Counted from the first letter of the stretch, positions 18,088 to 26,977 are shown. The stretch: DNA of 64,000 bases from Planococcus sp. SK3692 (GCF_028890485.2 NZ_JARCHV010000002.1:620001-684000), one strand, 5' to 3'. Notes: generated by a model from the sequence alone, not told the origin. Program-made: numbers and translations.

Positions 18088-18175
18088 TTCCACTAGGGGA
18101 GCCATTTTGGCTGAGACGGACAAGAGTCCGGACCCTTTGAACCTGATCTGGATCATACCAGCGTAGGGAAGTGGG
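18088..18175 (+). promoter_or_regulatory. TPP riboswitch (THI element)
   Basis: The conserved aptamer blocks GGGGAGCC...GGCTGAGA, CCCTTTGAACCTGATCTGG and ATACCAGCGTAGGGAAGT are all present. The closing P1 stem pairs CCACT (18090-18094) with AGTGG (18170-18174). Thiamine pyrophosphate binding is expected to favour the downstream terminator and switch off tenA-thiMDEW. Confidence 0.96.
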
Positions 18176-18217
18176 CGAATTGTGAGCATTTCTCCAATTT
18201 CTTCAGCTGACCTTTAT

Positions 18218-18250
18218 CGCCGCTTCCTTACCTGGGAAGCGGTGTTTTAT
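18218..18250 (+). terminator. TPP riboswitch expression-platform terminator
   Basis: CCGCTTCC pairs with GGAAGCGG around a short loop, followed by a T-rich run, 25 bases before tenA. It indicates control by premature termination. Confidence 0.8.
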
Positions 18251-18275
18251 TTTGCCCAAAAAAGGAGAGAGCCAC

Positions 18276-18965
18276 ATGACATTTTGTAAAGAAGTCCGGT
18301 TGGAATGCGCAGATTTATGGGACGCCAGTTTTGAACACCCGTTTGTGAAAGGCATCGCGAAAGGCGATTTGCCGCTCGATGTTTTCAAATTCTACGTCAT
18401 GCAAGACGCCTACTATCTGACCCATTTCGCGAAAGTGCAGGCAATCGGGGCCACCAAAGCCAAAGACCTTAAAACCACGCAGTCTTTCGCGCATCACGCT
18501 GAACAGACCTGCGCCGCAGAACTCGCGCTTCATGAATCGTTTATGGAATTGCTCGGGGTGACCGAAGAAGATTGGCGATTATTCGAACCGTCGCCGCACG
18601 CCTACGCATACGTTTCACATATGTACCGTTCGGCAGAAGGGGACTTGGCGGACGTACTCGCAGCCTTGCTTCCGTGTTACTGGCTTTATTACGAAATCGG
18701 TGAACGCTTAAAGACCGCAACGCCGGAAGAACCGATATTCCAGAAATGGATCGGCACATACGGTTCTGAATGGTTCGAGGAATTGGTGAATGAACAAATC
18801 GAACGGATGGACCGTTTGGCTGAAGGCTTGACGGAAGAGCGGCGCCAGGAGTTGAAGGCGCGCTTCATGAGAAGCAGCTATTATGAATGGCAGTTCTGGC
18901 AACAGGCGTGGACAATGGAAACATGGGAACTGCCCGCGAAAAAGGAGAGTGTCCGCCATGCTTAG
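18276..18965 (+). CDS. tenA: Aminopyrimidine aminohydrolase / thiaminase II
   Basis: 229 residues. TenA salvages thiamine breakdown products by converting aminomethyl-HMP to HMP in the cytosol. The conserved catalytic Cys is seen at about residue 134 in L-L-P-C-Y-W-L-Y-Y-E-I-G, with the family motifs D-A-Y-Y-L and H-H-A-E near 45 and 73. The ATG at 18276 has AAAGGAG nine bases upstream; a TTG at 18252 lies upstream of that site and is rejected. It is the first gene behind the TPP riboswitch and overlaps thiM by eight bases. Confidence 0.95.
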   Translation: MTFCKEVRLECADLWDASFEHPFVKGIAKGDLPLDVFKFYVMQDAYYLTHFAKVQAIGATKAKDLKTTQSFAHHAEQTCAAELALHESFMELLGVTEEDWRLFEPSPHAYAYVSHMYRSAEGDLADVLAALLPCYWLYYEIGERLKTATPEEPIFQKWIGTYGSEWFEELVNEQIERMDRLAEGLTEERRQELKARFMRSSYYEWQFWQQAWTMETWELPAKKESVRHA

Positions 18966-19719
18966 GGAATTGCGTGCACGAAAACCATTGATTCACTGCA
19001 TCACCAATCACGTCGTCTCGAACTTTCAGGCAAATGGACTCCTCGCGCTTGGCGTTTCGCCGGTCATGGGTGACGAGCAACTGGAAATCGCTGAACTCAC
19101 GGGACATGCCGATGCCCTGTCGCTCAATATCGGAACGATCACGGAGCGCTCGTTCGACAGCATGCTCATCGCGGGACGCGCCGCCATGGAAAAAGGCATC
19201 CCGATTGTGCTCGATCCGGTCGGTGCCGGAGCGACGAGCTACCGTTTGCATGCAGTAAAGCGGTTGCTCACAGAACTCGATATCACGTTGCTCCGTTGCA
19301 ACGCTGGTGAACTCGCGGCTATCGCAGGAGCGGACTGGCAAGCACGCGGCGTCGATGCCGGAGAAGGGCAAGGCGACTTGGAGGCAATCGCGAAACAAGT
19401 AGCTGATGAATATCAAACAATTGTCGCAGTAACTGGGACCAGCGATTTGGTGACGGATGGCAAACGCACCGAGCACATTACAGGCGGAGACCCGTTGATG
19501 ACGTCGGTCACCGGAATGGGTTGTTTACTCAGTGCGGTGCTTGCCGCATTCTTGACGGACGAAGAATCTACCCCGCTTGATGCGCTTGCTTATGGCTTGC
19601 AATTGTATGCGAATGCAGGAAGCCGCGCGTCCAAAATCGCTTTGAATCCTGGCACGTTCCAAATGGCCTTTTTGGATGAACTATCGAAACGACAGGAGGC
19701 GGCACTTTATGGACGCTAA
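18958..19719 (+). CDS. thiM: Hydroxyethylthiazole kinase
   Basis: 253 residues. It phosphorylates 4-methyl-5-(2-hydroxyethyl)thiazole for thiamine salvage. Diagnostic stretches are [11 protein letters not shown] near the N-terminus, [10 protein letters not shown] and [13 protein letters not shown], whose Cys belongs to the anion hole. The ATG at 18958 has AAAGGAG upstream and overlaps the end of tenA; a start at 18883 lies deep inside tenA and is rejected. The 3' end overlaps thiD by 11 bases. Confidence 0.95.
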   Translation: MLRELRARKPLIHCITNHVVSNFQANGLLALGVSPVMGDEQLEIAELTGHADALSLNIGTITERSFDSMLIAGRAAMEKGIPIVLDPVGAGATSYRLHAVKRLLTELDITLLRCNAGELAAIAGADWQARGVDAGEGQGDLEAIAKQVADEYQTIVAVTGTSDLVTDGKRTEHITGGDPLMTSVTGMGCLLSAVLAAFLTDEESTPLDALAYGLQLYANAGSRASKIALNPGTFQMAFLDELSKRQEAALYGR

Positions 19720-20587
19720 AGCGCAAGTATTGACGATTGCTGGATCCGATTCAGGCGGAGGAGCAGGCATACAAGCGGATTTGAAAACCTTCCAGGAACT
19801 TGGTGCATTCGGGTGTTCAGCGATAACGGCGGTGACCGCCCAGAACACATTGGGTGTTCACGGTATTTACCCCATGGACCGTAAAGCGCTCAAAGAACAG
19901 CTCGATGCGATTGGAACGGACTTCGACATCTGTGCGCTCAAAACCGGCATGCTGTTTGACGCGGGGATTATCGAAGAAACGGCTCAAGGCATCAAACGCT
20001 ACGGCTGGGAACAACTCGTCATCGATCCCGTCATGATCGCAAAAGGCGGCGCTTCCTTATTGCAGCAGGAAGCAGTCAAAGCAATTAAAGCGATGCTCGT
20101 GCCCCTCGCTGCCATCATCACGCCGAATATTCCTGAGGCGGAAGTGTTGAGTGGCATAGACATCACAGACGACGCGTCTCGTAGAATGGCGGCGGAAGCG
20201 ATTTTGTCGCTCGGTGCAAAAGCAGTCGTCATCAAAGGCGGCCATGGCAGTGACCCTGACGTTGCGGAAGACTTTTATTTGGATCAGCAAGGCACAGTGA
20301 TTTTGCTGCGCTCGGAACGTCTCCAGACGAGGCAGACGCATGGCACGGGCTGCACGTTTTCAGCGGCGCTGACCGCTGAACTCGGCAAAGGCAAACAAGT
20401 AGAAGAAGCGTTGTTCACCGCCAAGGAGTTTATCCAGGCAGCTCTCGCATATCCGCTTGATATTGGCCATGGCCACGGCCCGACACATCATGCGGCGTAC
20501 AAAGAATCTATTGAAAAGGAAGTGATTCACCTTGTTCGGGAATCCAGCGATTTACTTTCTAATGGGTACGACAAACGCCGGTACTAA
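19709..20587 (+). CDS. thiD: Hydroxymethylpyrimidine kinase / HMP-phosphate kinase
   Basis: 292 residues. It makes HMP-PP in two phosphorylations. The N-terminus carries the glycine-rich motif [14 protein letters not shown], and the C-terminal region the anion-hole motif [11 protein letters not shown]. The chosen ATG has AGGAGG nine bases upstream; an ATG at 19676 lies further inside thiM without such a site. The end overlaps thiE by 56 bases, an unusually long overlap. Confidence 0.95.
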   Translation: MDAKAQVLTIAGSDSGGGAGIQADLKTFQELGAFGCSAITAVTAQNTLGVHGIYPMDRKALKEQLDAIGTDFDICALKTGMLFDAGIIEETAQGIKRYGWEQLVIDPVMIAKGGASLLQQEAVKAIKAMLVPLAAIITPNIPEAEVLSGIDITDDASRRMAAEAILSLGAKAVVIKGGHGSDPDVAEDFYLDQQGTVILLRSERLQTRQTHGTGCTFSAALTAELGKGKQVEEALFTAKEFIQAALAYPLDIGHGHGPTHHAAYKESIEKEVIHLVRESSDLLSNGYDKRRY

Positions 20588-21179
20588 AGAGCCGCTCGCA
20601 TTGCTTGAAGAAGCACTCGAAGGCGGCATCACCCATTTCCAACTGCGCGAAAAAGGACGCGGGGCGTTGACGGGAGATGCGCTCGTGGAGTTTGCTGCCA
20701 AGTGCAAAAGCTTATGCCGTGAATACGAGGTCCCGTTATTCATCAATGATGATGTTGAACTGGCTTGCACGATCGAAGCAGACGGCATCCATATCGGACA
20801 AGACGATATGAATTGCGGGGCGGTAAGGAAGCGGATCGGCGCATCGATGGCGCTCGGCGTCTCGGTGCATTCCGTTAAGGAAGCGAACGAAGCGCTGACG
20901 TGCGGCGCGACCTATCTCGGCATGGGGCCGGTATTCAGAACGCGCACAAAAAGCGATGCGAAACCGCCTGCGGGTGTCGCTGAAATTATCCGAGTGAAAT
21001 CCCAATATCCGCATGTGCCGGTCATCGGCATCGGCGGCATCGAACCGGGCAACGCCGAAATGGTCTGGCGCGCAGGCGTATCGGGCATCGCCGTCATTTC
21101 TTCGATAGCCGAGGCCCAGGATGTCGCAGGGCAAATTGAACGCTTCAAACAATCGATTCCGGGGAGGCGTGTCGGATGA
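20532..21179 (+). CDS. thiE: Thiamine-phosphate synthase
   Basis: 215 residues. It couples HMP-PP with thiazole phosphate to give thiamine phosphate. A TIM-barrel enzyme with the motifs F-Q-L-R-E-K (pyrophosphate side), F-I-N-D-D, G-I-H-I-G-Q-D-D, G-V-S-V-H, G-P-V-F-R-T-R-T-K and G-I-G-G-I. The start is a TTG with AAGGA upstream, placed 56 bases before the thiD stop; the first residues ([11 protein letters not shown]) align with the family N-terminus, which supports this start. The stop overlaps the thiW ATG (ATGA). Confidence 0.94.
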   Translation: MFGNPAIYFLMGTTNAGTKEPLALLEEALEGGITHFQLREKGRGALTGDALVEFAAKCKSLCREYEVPLFINDDVELACTIEADGIHIGQDDMNCGAVRKRIGASMALGVSVHSVKEANEALTCGATYLGMGPVFRTRTKSDAKPPAGVAEIIRVKSQYPHVPVIGIGGIEPGNAEMVWRAGVSGIAVISSIAEAQDVAGQIERFKQSIPGRRVG

Positions 21180-21664
21180 ATACGAGAAAGCTCGTGCTCA
21201 TGGCGATGTTCGTCGCACTCGCCGTCGCAGGATCCGCGTTCGTCTGGTTCCCGGCAGGTATCGCCCGCGCGTATCCGGTGCAGCATGCGATCAATATCAT
21301 CGCGGCAGTCGTCTTCGGGCCAGGTCCTGCAGTCGTTATCGCTTTATTGACCGGCGCAGTTCGCGTCTTGACAGGGACCGGCTCGCTGCTCGCGTTTCCG
21401 GGAGGCATGATCGGCGCTTTGCTCGCCGGCCTGTTTTATCGCTACAGCGGACGTCTCAGTTTTGCAGCAGCCGGTGAAATCCTTGGAACTGGCATCATCG
21501 CCTCACTCGTTGCAGTACCCTATGCACGCATTCTCATGGGAACCGAAGTTGGCGCTTTATTCTTCATGCCGCCATTTCTCGTATCGAGCATCAGCGGCGC
21601 AGTACTTGGCGTCGTATTGATGTACCGTTTGGAGAAAACAAAAAGCAGTAAATTATTGACGTAA
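21176..21664 (+). CDS. thiW: ThiW, thiamine-precursor ECF transporter S component
   Basis: 162 residues with five to six membrane segments, ending in a short basic tail. Sequence and position fit ThiW, the substrate-binding S component thought to import the thiazole moiety and to share the EcfA/EcfT module encoded elsewhere. The motif P-V-Q-H-A-I-N-I-I-A-A-V and the G-P-G-P-A-V-V-I-A-L-L segment are typical. GGGAGG precedes the ATG. With ThiM next to it, thiazole import and phosphorylation would be linked. Confidence 0.9.
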   Translation: MNTRKLVLMAMFVALAVAGSAFVWFPAGIARAYPVQHAINIIAAVVFGPGPAVVIALLTGAVRVLTGTGSLLAFPGGMIGALLAGLFYRYSGRLSFAAAGEILGTGIIASLVAVPYARILMGTEVGALFFMPPFLVSSISGAVLGVVLMYRLEKTKSSKLLT

Positions 21665-21682
21665 AAGAAAGAGTTAGAAAAC

Positions 21683-21885
21683 CGCATTTTCCGAAGCTTA
21701 TCGCTCGCTTTCCGTGGGCTCGCGCCCAAGCCTCCTCAGTCGCTTTGAAACCCTTGTGCTCCCACATCTGCATGGCAGATGCGTCGCAAATGAATGCGCT
21801 CAGCTAAGCTTCGCTCATTCATTCCTTGCGGGGTCTCGGTCGTCTCGCTGATCCACAGGAGTCGAGCGAACGCTTCTCCAAATAC
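21683..21885. repeat. Dispersed intergenic repeat, copy R2
   Basis: It contains CGCTTTCCGTGGGC, AAGCCTCCTCAGTCGCTT, CCTTGCGGGGTCTCGG and CCACAGGAGTCGAGCG. The same blocks in the same order occur near 47.4 kb, and reversed near 56.7 kb. The middle is longer here, with an extra stretch rich in CATTCATT. Such elements are common between genes in Bacillales; no coding potential was seen. Confidence 0.65.
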
Positions 21886-21961
21886 TCGGATAGGTCATGG
21901 ATTCTTTAATGTCGAAAAGATGTTTCCCTTTTAATTTATAACTAATTAATAAATTTTTCCA

Positions 21962-22006
21962 ACAACCTAAATAAGGATCAGCTCACAAAGCCAATCCTTA
22001 TTTAGG
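21962..22006. repeat. Perfect 15-bp inverted repeat
   Basis: AACCTAAATAAGGAT (21962-21976) and ATCCTTATTTAGGTT (21992-22006) are exact reverse complements with a 15-base loop. There is no T run on either side, so a simple terminator is unlikely. It lies just upstream of the tetR promoter. Confidence 0.6.
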
Positions 22007-22021
22007 TTGAAATCTTTCCGC

Positions 22022-22058
22022 TTGAACTAAGAAAACTATTATAGTATTATTAGTTTTC
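22022..22058 (+). promoter_or_regulatory. tetR promoter with operator O1
   Basis: TTGAAC (22022-22027), 17 bp, TATTAT (22045-22050) form a good sigma-A promoter. The inverted repeat GAAAACTA (22031-22038), 12 bp, TAGTTTTC (22051-22058) covers the spacer and -10. The same arrangement recurs before the MATE gene, which points to autoregulation. Confidence 0.7.
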
Positions 22059-22075
22059 ACAAAGGGGGTTCGGCT

Positions 22076-22630
22076 GTGAAAAATCGGATCATACAGGCGT
22101 TTATCGAAGAAACGAGAAATAACGGCATCAAATTTACAATGGATGATTTGGCAAAACGGCTCGGCATCAGCAAACGTACCTTGTACGAGAACTTCTCGTC
22201 CAAGCTGGAAATCTTGGAAACGATCATCGACCAAGCCTTTTCGGAGTACGAACAGCGTGCACGCGCCATCCGTGAAGACGATACCCTCGGCTTGCAGGAA
22301 AAAATCCATCAATTGATCGTCATGATCCCGAACCATAATGACTTTTTCGATTTGCGCGTCTTGGAGCAGTTGAAACGTTACTATCCGGAACAATGGCAAC
22401 GTGTCGATAAGGAAATGAACCAATGGGACGATTTGAAGCAATTGCTTGAAGAAGGCATGGAAACTGGCCTGATCAAACAACAAAACATTGACCTGTTGAT
22501 GAAAATGATTTTGAACGTCGTCAATATTTCCTTGGATCAGCAGTTCTTCTCTGAACAAAGCATTTCCATCAAAGAGGCTGTTGAAACGATGAGTGAATTA
22601 TTATTGGACGGGTTCGTCAAAAACGAATAG
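22076..22630 (+). CDS. TetR/AcrR family transcriptional regulator of the MATE transporter
   Basis: 184 residues, GTG start after AAAGGGGG. An N-terminal TetR helix-turn-helix is seen at about residues 20-50 (F-T-M-D-D-L-A-K-R-L-G-I-S-K-R-T-L-Y-E-N-F). The helical C-terminal part would bind ligand. Matching inverted repeats in its own promoter and before the MATE gene suggest that it represses both until a toxic compound binds. A hairpin (about 22636-22662) follows the gene and may partly end transcription. Confidence 0.88.
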   Translation: MKNRIIQAFIEETRNNGIKFTMDDLAKRLGISKRTLYENFSSKLEILETIIDQAFSEYEQRARAIREDDTLGLQEKIHQLIVMIPNHNDFFDLRVLEQLKRYYPEQWQRVDKEMNQWDDLKQLLEEGMETGLIKQQNIDLLMKMILNVVNISLDQQFFSEQSISIKEAVETMSELLLDGFVKNE

Positions 22631-22670
22631 GAAAAATGCTGGCTAACCAAAGCCAGTATTTCTTCGGACT

Positions 22671-22700
22671 GAAAAAACTAAAAAAACAAATATAGTTTTC
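22671..22700 (+). promoter_or_regulatory. Operator O2 before the MATE gene
   Basis: GAAAAAACTA (22671-22680), 12 bp, TAGTTTTC (22693-22700) has the same half-sites and gap as O1, with two extra A in the left arm. A further GAAAACTA at 22710-22717 overlaps the start of the Shine-Dalgarno. Confidence 0.6.
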
Positions 22701-22731
22701 AGTGTTTTAGAAAACTAGGAGGCAATTCAAC

Positions 22732-24096
22732 ATGGCACAACAATCTATTCATCGTCTGGATAACGAGTCGGTCGGCAAGGCATTCGTCCGTTATTTAGTC
22801 CCATCAACCATCGGCATGCTGCTGATGGCAATCAATATCGTCGCGGACGGCATCATGGTCGGTAACCGCCTTGGGCCGGTCGCACTGGGCGGTGTGGGCA
22901 TCGCGGCACCGGTTTACACCTTATTCGTCGCAATGTCTCTATGGATCGGCATCGGAGGCGCTACTAGATTTTCCGCTCTTATGGGGGCGAAGCGGACAAA
23001 AGAAGCACATATCGTTTTCTCGCACGCGATGGCCTCAATTTTTGCGGTAACGCTTCTCATCGGGCTTGTCGCATTTCCGTTTCGCACGGAGCTCGCTTAT
23101 TTGCTCGGGGCCAATACGGAAACATATCCGTATGTCTCTGATTATTTATACTTGATGCTATTGTTTGGTTTTGTCTTCACGATGGAAAATGCCCTCAGCA
23201 TCATGGTACGCAATGACGGCAGCCCGAATCTGGCGATGGTGTCGCTCATCACGACGTCCTTACTAAACATCGGCTTGAATTATGTATTCTTATTCGTGTT
23301 GGATTTCGGCGTCAAAGGAGCGGCCGCTGCTACGTTGCTAGCTGCATTTGTCGGTATGCTCGTCTTGTGCACGCATTTCTTTAAACAGGGCAATCAATTG
23401 CGCTTTGTCCGCTTCAAGCCGAACCGCAAATTGCTTTTGTTAATTCTCGTCATCGGTTTCCCGAGTTTCTTGGCGGAAGTCGGCATGTCGGTGTTCACCA
23501 TTTCGCATAATAATGTCTTTGAACGACTGGCCGGAACGGAAGGGGTTGCGGCATTTGCAATCCTTAACTATGTCCACAGCGTTATGCTGCTCGCATTTCT
23601 TGGGATGGGTTCGGCCATTCAGCCGCTTGTCAGCTATTACAGCGGAGCGAAAGACCAAGCGAAAATCAAAAAGACGCTGCAACTCGCGATCGGGACGGCC
23701 TTTACGGCAGGCTTGCTGTTTTTCATTTTCGGCCAATTCTTTGCCGGTACCATCGCCAGCGTGTTCGGTGATTTCCCGGACGCTGTCATGGAACTTGCGA
23801 CTTCCGGCATCCAACTGTTCTTTATCGCGTATTTGTTCATGGGCGCCAATTTCGTCATGATGACGTATTACCAATCAACCGGAGAAATCCGCATGGCGAC
23901 ATGGATCACCGCAGCGCGTGAAATTGTTGTACTGTTGATCTTGCTAAGCATTTTGCCAGTGTTTTTCGGCGTGACGGGAGCGTGGCTTGCGATTCCCTTA
24001 TCGGAATTGATTGTGCTACTGACAATCGTTTACTATCAAATGAGACAAAGAAAGAAAACTCGTTTCAATGCGGATATGACGGCGCAATATAAATAA
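22732..24096 (+). CDS. MATE family efflux transporter
   Basis: 454 residues with about 12 membrane helices in two related halves, typical of MATE Na+/H+-coupled drug exporters. N-terminal V-P-S-T-I-G-M-L-L-M-A-I-N-I-V-A-D-G-I-M-V-G and the internal M-E-N-A-L-S-I-M-V-R-N-D-G-S-P-N are characteristic. AGGAGG precedes the ATG. It is downstream of, and probably repressed by, the TetR regulator at 22076. The substrate is not predictable. Confidence 0.9.
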   Translation: MAQQSIHRLDNESVGKAFVRYLVPSTIGMLLMAINIVADGIMVGNRLGPVALGGVGIAAPVYTLFVAMSLWIGIGGATRFSALMGAKRTKEAHIVFSHAMASIFAVTLLIGLVAFPFRTELAYLLGANTETYPYVSDYLYLMLLFGFVFTMENALSIMVRNDGSPNLAMVSLITTSLLNIGLNYVFLFVLDFGVKGAAAATLLAAFVGMLVLCTHFFKQGNQLRFVRFKPNRKLLLLILVIGFPSFLAEVGMSVFTISHNNVFERLAGTEGVAAFAILNYVHSVMLLAFLGMGSAIQPLVSYYSGAKDQAKIKKTLQLAIGTAFTAGLLFFIFGQFFAGTIASVFGDFPDAVMELATSGIQLFFIAYLFMGANFVMMTYYQSTGEIRMATWITAAREIVVLLILLSILPVFFGVTGAWLAIPLSELIVLLTIVYYQMRQRKKTRFNADMTAQYK

Positions 24097-24124
24097 ACGA
24101 TTCAACACGTCAGGAGGATAAAAG

Positions 24125-24667
24125 ATGCAACTAGCGAAACAGTCATTTGAAGTGAAAGGCTTGGACTATTCTATACGGAGTGCCGATCCTAGGGACGCAG
24201 CGCAATTGGCGAAAGTCCGGCTGCAGATCGATGGCGAGACGGAAAATATGGATCGCGAGCGGGGAGAAGCTTATTTGAATCAAGAGGCTTTCAAACAGCT
24301 CATCGAAGAAGATGCGACAAGTGTACGGAATTTATTTTTAGTAGCTGAAGTGGACGGGCACATTGCCGGATTTTCCCGATGCGAAGGAAACACGCTGAAC
24401 CGCACGAAGCATCAAGTGGAGTTCGGTGTCGGAGTGCTCCAGCAATTCTGGGGCTATCGCATCGGCCGCAAACTGTTGGAATCCTCGATTCACTGGGCGG
24501 ACGCACAAGCGATCAAAAAAATGAACTTAAAAGTGCTCGAACGCAATGAAAAAGCCATCAAGCTGTATGCACAATGCGGCTTTGAAATAGAAGGCGTGCT
24601 GAAAATGGACAAGCGCTTAGCAGATGGCAACTATTACGATACCGTAATGATGGGGCGCATCCGCTAA
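24125..24667 (+). CDS. GNAT family N-acetyltransferase
   Basis: 180 residues, RimI/RimJ-like. An acetyl-CoA-binding region is seen near residues 100-115 (V-L-Q-Q-F-W-G-Y-R-I-G-R-K-L-L), followed by the usual L-K-V-L-E-R-N-E-K-A-I-K-L-Y-A-Q-C-G-F-E signature. It lies 28 bp after the MATE gene with a good AGGAGG, so the two may be cotranscribed, and a detoxifying role is possible but unproven. A bidirectional terminator follows. Confidence 0.85.
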   Translation: MQLAKQSFEVKGLDYSIRSADPRDAAQLAKVRLQIDGETENMDRERGEAYLNQEAFKQLIEEDATSVRNLFLVAEVDGHIAGFSRCEGNTLNRTKHQVEFGVGVLQQFWGYRIGRKLLESSIHWADAQAIKKMNLKVLERNEKAIKLYAQCGFEIEGVLKMDKRLADGNYYDTVMMGRIR

Positions 24668-24680
24668 CTGGCGCATTATG

Positions 24681-24721
24681 AAAAAAGACCGTGTTTACGC
24701 TTAGGCGCAGACACGGTCTTT
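24681..24721. terminator. Bidirectional terminator between convergent genes
   Basis: AAAGACCGTGT and ACACGGTCTTT form the stem. On the minus strand it is followed by six T; on the plus strand the T run is weaker. Confidence 0.88.
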
Positions 24722-24723
24722 CG

Positions 24724-25476
24724 TTATTTCCTTGCTTTGACGATAAAACTAGTGGGGAATTTCTGCGCTTTGGAAAGCGAGTAATAGCGGTCCGACATTT
24801 CGGCTTCAGTCTCCTTTAACTCCTGTGGAACATCCGGCTCGACCACTTGCTCGATCGTGAATCCAGCGTTCACCAAGGCGTTTAAATATGTGCTGAACTT
24901 ACGCTTCGGAATTGTCATCGGCGCATTCTCACCTTTAAAATTGGCGTAATGCACGCTGCCTTCATCCTGATAGGAGCCGTTCAATGAAACGAGCCCATCT
25001 TCACTTTTCAAGTGGACATAAAGCGGATGGTCCCAGCTGAAAATGAAAGTTCCACCAGGCCGCAAATAGGAATAAATCAACTCGAAGGTCCGGTTAAGAT
25101 CTACCGTCCAGCCGATCGCATAAATCGAATAGACAATATCGAAATATTGTTCCGGCAACCCGATATCTTCTTCCATTGCAGCGCAGTACAGCTGTGCATC
25201 CAGCCCACTCAAAATTTCTTGTGCACGGTCAATTTGACAGTCAGACAAGTCGACGCCCCATAAATCCTTGGCCCCTTGCCGGCTCATGTAAAGCAAGGAA
25301 TGGCCGCTGCCACAGCCGATATCAAGCACATTTTTGCCTTCAATCGAATCAAATAAGCGCAGTTCTTCCTCGCTTTGTGTAAAGGGCCCGTATCCCGGCA
25401 AGGCATCAACTCCATTAAAATGCCCGGCAACCGTATTCCAGCTTTTGCGGTTTTGTTTCAGAATGTCGATGTTCAC
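24724..25476 (-). CDS. Class I SAM-dependent methyltransferase
   Basis: 250 residues. Motif I is V-L-D-I-G-C-G-S-G-H-S (about residues 50-60) and G-V-D-L-S follows near 74, as in Methyltransf_11/25 proteins. I-F-S-W-D-H-P-L-Y marks the catalytic-side loop. AGGAGG precedes the ATG. It is a stand-alone gene divergent from an SRPBCC gene; the substrate is unknown. Confidence 0.87.
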   Translation of the reverse strand: MNIDILKQNRKSWNTVAGHFNGVDALPGYGPFTQSEEELRLFDSIEGKNVLDIGCGSGHSLLYMSRQGAKDLWGVDLSDCQIDRAQEILSGLDAQLYCAAMEEDIGLPEQYFDIVYSIYAIGWTVDLNRTFELIYSYLRPGGTFIFSWDHPLYVHLKSEDGLVSLNGSYQDEGSVHYANFKGENAPMTIPKRKFSTYLNALVNAGFTIEQVVEPDVPQELKETEAEMSDRYYSLSKAQKFPTSFIVKARK

Positions 25477-25619
25477 TCAAACTCCTCCTGTCCTTTAATC
25501 ATTCTCGGGGAGGTAAAGAATCTCCTTCTTGCCGAATAAACGAGTAGCGAATAACACGGGCACGTTGAGGGTAAAGAAAGAAAAAGGCAGACAGCCAACA
25601 CGAGGAATGAGGGAACAAC

Positions 25620-26072
25620 ATGCCCATGATCTATCACGAAACATATATTGAAGCACCTATTGAACAAGTCTTTGACCTGGCTCGAAGTATCGAAGTGCAT
25701 ATCGAAACGGTCTCAAACACCAACGAACGTGCCATTGCCGGCACGACAAGCGGGCTGATGGAACTGGGCGACTGGGTGACATGGAAAGCGACGCATCTCG
25801 GCGTCCGCCAAAAGCTCACATCGAAAATCACCGATATGGAGCGGCCGTTCCGATTCAGCGATGCCATGGTAAAAGGCGCTTTTCATTCCTTCCACCACAC
25901 CCATGAATTCACCGAAAGCGGAAGCGGCACACTGATGAAAGACTGGTTCGTCTACCGCGCACCATTTGGGATCATCGGAAAACTGGCGGATAAATTGTTT
26001 CTCGAACGCCATATGGAAAAATTCCTATCGACGCGCGCGGCTGAGTTAAAGCGCATCGCTGAAAATAGATAA
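25620..26072 (+). CDS. SRPBCC (START-like) family protein
   Basis: 150 residues with the SRPBCC opening I-E-A-P-I-E-Q-V-F-D-L-A-R and the pattern of a hydrophobic-ligand-binding helix-grip fold (cyclase/dehydrase-like). The ATG at 25620 is used; another ATG two codons later is possible. The ligand and function are unknown. A strong bidirectional terminator follows. Confidence 0.75.
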   Translation: MPMIYHETYIEAPIEQVFDLARSIEVHIETVSNTNERAIAGTTSGLMELGDWVTWKATHLGVRQKLTSKITDMERPFRFSDAMVKGAFHSFHHTHEFTESGSGTLMKDWFVYRAPFGIIGKLADKLFLERHMEKFLSTRAAELKRIAENR

Positions 26073-26076
26073 GTAC

Positions 26077-26121
26077 ACAAGAAAACCCATCCGCATAGCC
26101 GCTGCGGATGGGTTTTCTTGT
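26077..26121. terminator. Bidirectional terminator
   Basis: A perfect stem with arms GAAAACCCATCCGCA and TGCGGATGGGTTTTC lies between convergent genes, with T runs on both strands. Confidence 0.92.
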
Positions 26122-26128
26122 AGAGAGT

Positions 26129-26977
26129 TTAGTTATTCGTAAACTCTAATTTGTGGTAGCGCAAGGCCTGGTCCAATTTATTATAGACATCGATTTCGCC
26201 GAAGTTGACGCCTAATTGGATGGCGGTCTGGGCGATTTCCGGGCTAATGCCGGCAAGTGCCGTGCGCACGCCGATGATTTTCAAGCCTTCGATCAGCTGG
26301 AAGATCTGGTGGGCAACCATCGTATCGATGATCGGCACGCCGGAAAGATCGATGAACAGGCGCTCAATCGATTTCTCATGGCATTGCTGCAAGACTTTCT
26401 CGAAGACGATTTTTGCACGGTATGTATTGATCTCGCCAATCAACGGAAGCAATCCGCTGTCGTTTGAAAGCAAGATAACGGGTGCGCTCATTTCGACGAT
26501 CATTTCCTGCTGGGCATTCAAACGGCGTTCGGCCGCTTTCGTGTTCTGGTCGATAAACTCCAGGATAATCGCATTCGTTGTGTCGACCACAGCTTGGTTC
26601 CAAGCATTCAACTGGGCATGCGAAATGGTTTCTTCCTGCAATACCGCGAATTCTTCAATCAACTCCAAATATTGCTTCTGCGTACGGAAAAATTCTTTGA
26701 TGACCGAATTGAACGGCGTCGATAAATGCGCTTCGTCATTGGCAACACGCATGATCCATTCGTTGAAGATATCGATGCAATCGCTTGTTTCCTTGCTAAA
26801 AGCTGAACAGAACAGCTCGTGGAACTCGTAGTTTTGCTGCTTCAGCTTCTCGATGGCCTGTGGTTCAGTTTCCCCGTAGACGCCGCCGGCACTTTTATCC
26901 AGTGTTTCATACCACTGCTCAGTCAATCCTTTGGTTTTCTCAAGCAAAAAATCCTGCAACTCAATATTTTTGAACAT
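26129..26977 (-). CDS. RsbR-family STAS-domain protein (stressosome component)
   Basis: 282 residues. The N-terminal 150 residues form a helical (non-haem globin-like) sensor region. The C-terminal STAS domain carries D-L-S-G-V-P-I-I-D-T-M-V-A-H-Q and G-I-S-P-E-I-A-Q-T, which contain both Thr positions phosphorylated by RsbT in RsbRA. Such paralogues assemble with RsbS and RsbT to control the general stress response. RsbS/T/U genes are not nearby. The ATG at 26977 has GAGGAG nine bases upstream, so an earlier ATG at 27028 is not used. Confidence 0.88.
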   Translation of the reverse strand: MFKNIELQDFLLEKTKGLTEQWYETLDKSAGGVYGETEPQAIEKLKQQNYEFHELFCSAFSKETSDCIDIFNEWIMRVANDEAHLSTPFNSVIKEFFRTQKQYLELIEEFAVLQEETISHAQLNAWNQAVVDTTNAIILEFIDQNTKAAERRLNAQQEMIVEMSAPVILLSNDSGLLPLIGEINTYRAKIVFEKVLQQCHEKSIERLFIDLSGVPIIDTMVAHQIFQLIEGLKIIGVRTALAGISPEIAQTAIQLGVNFGEIDVYNKLDQALRYHKLEFTNN

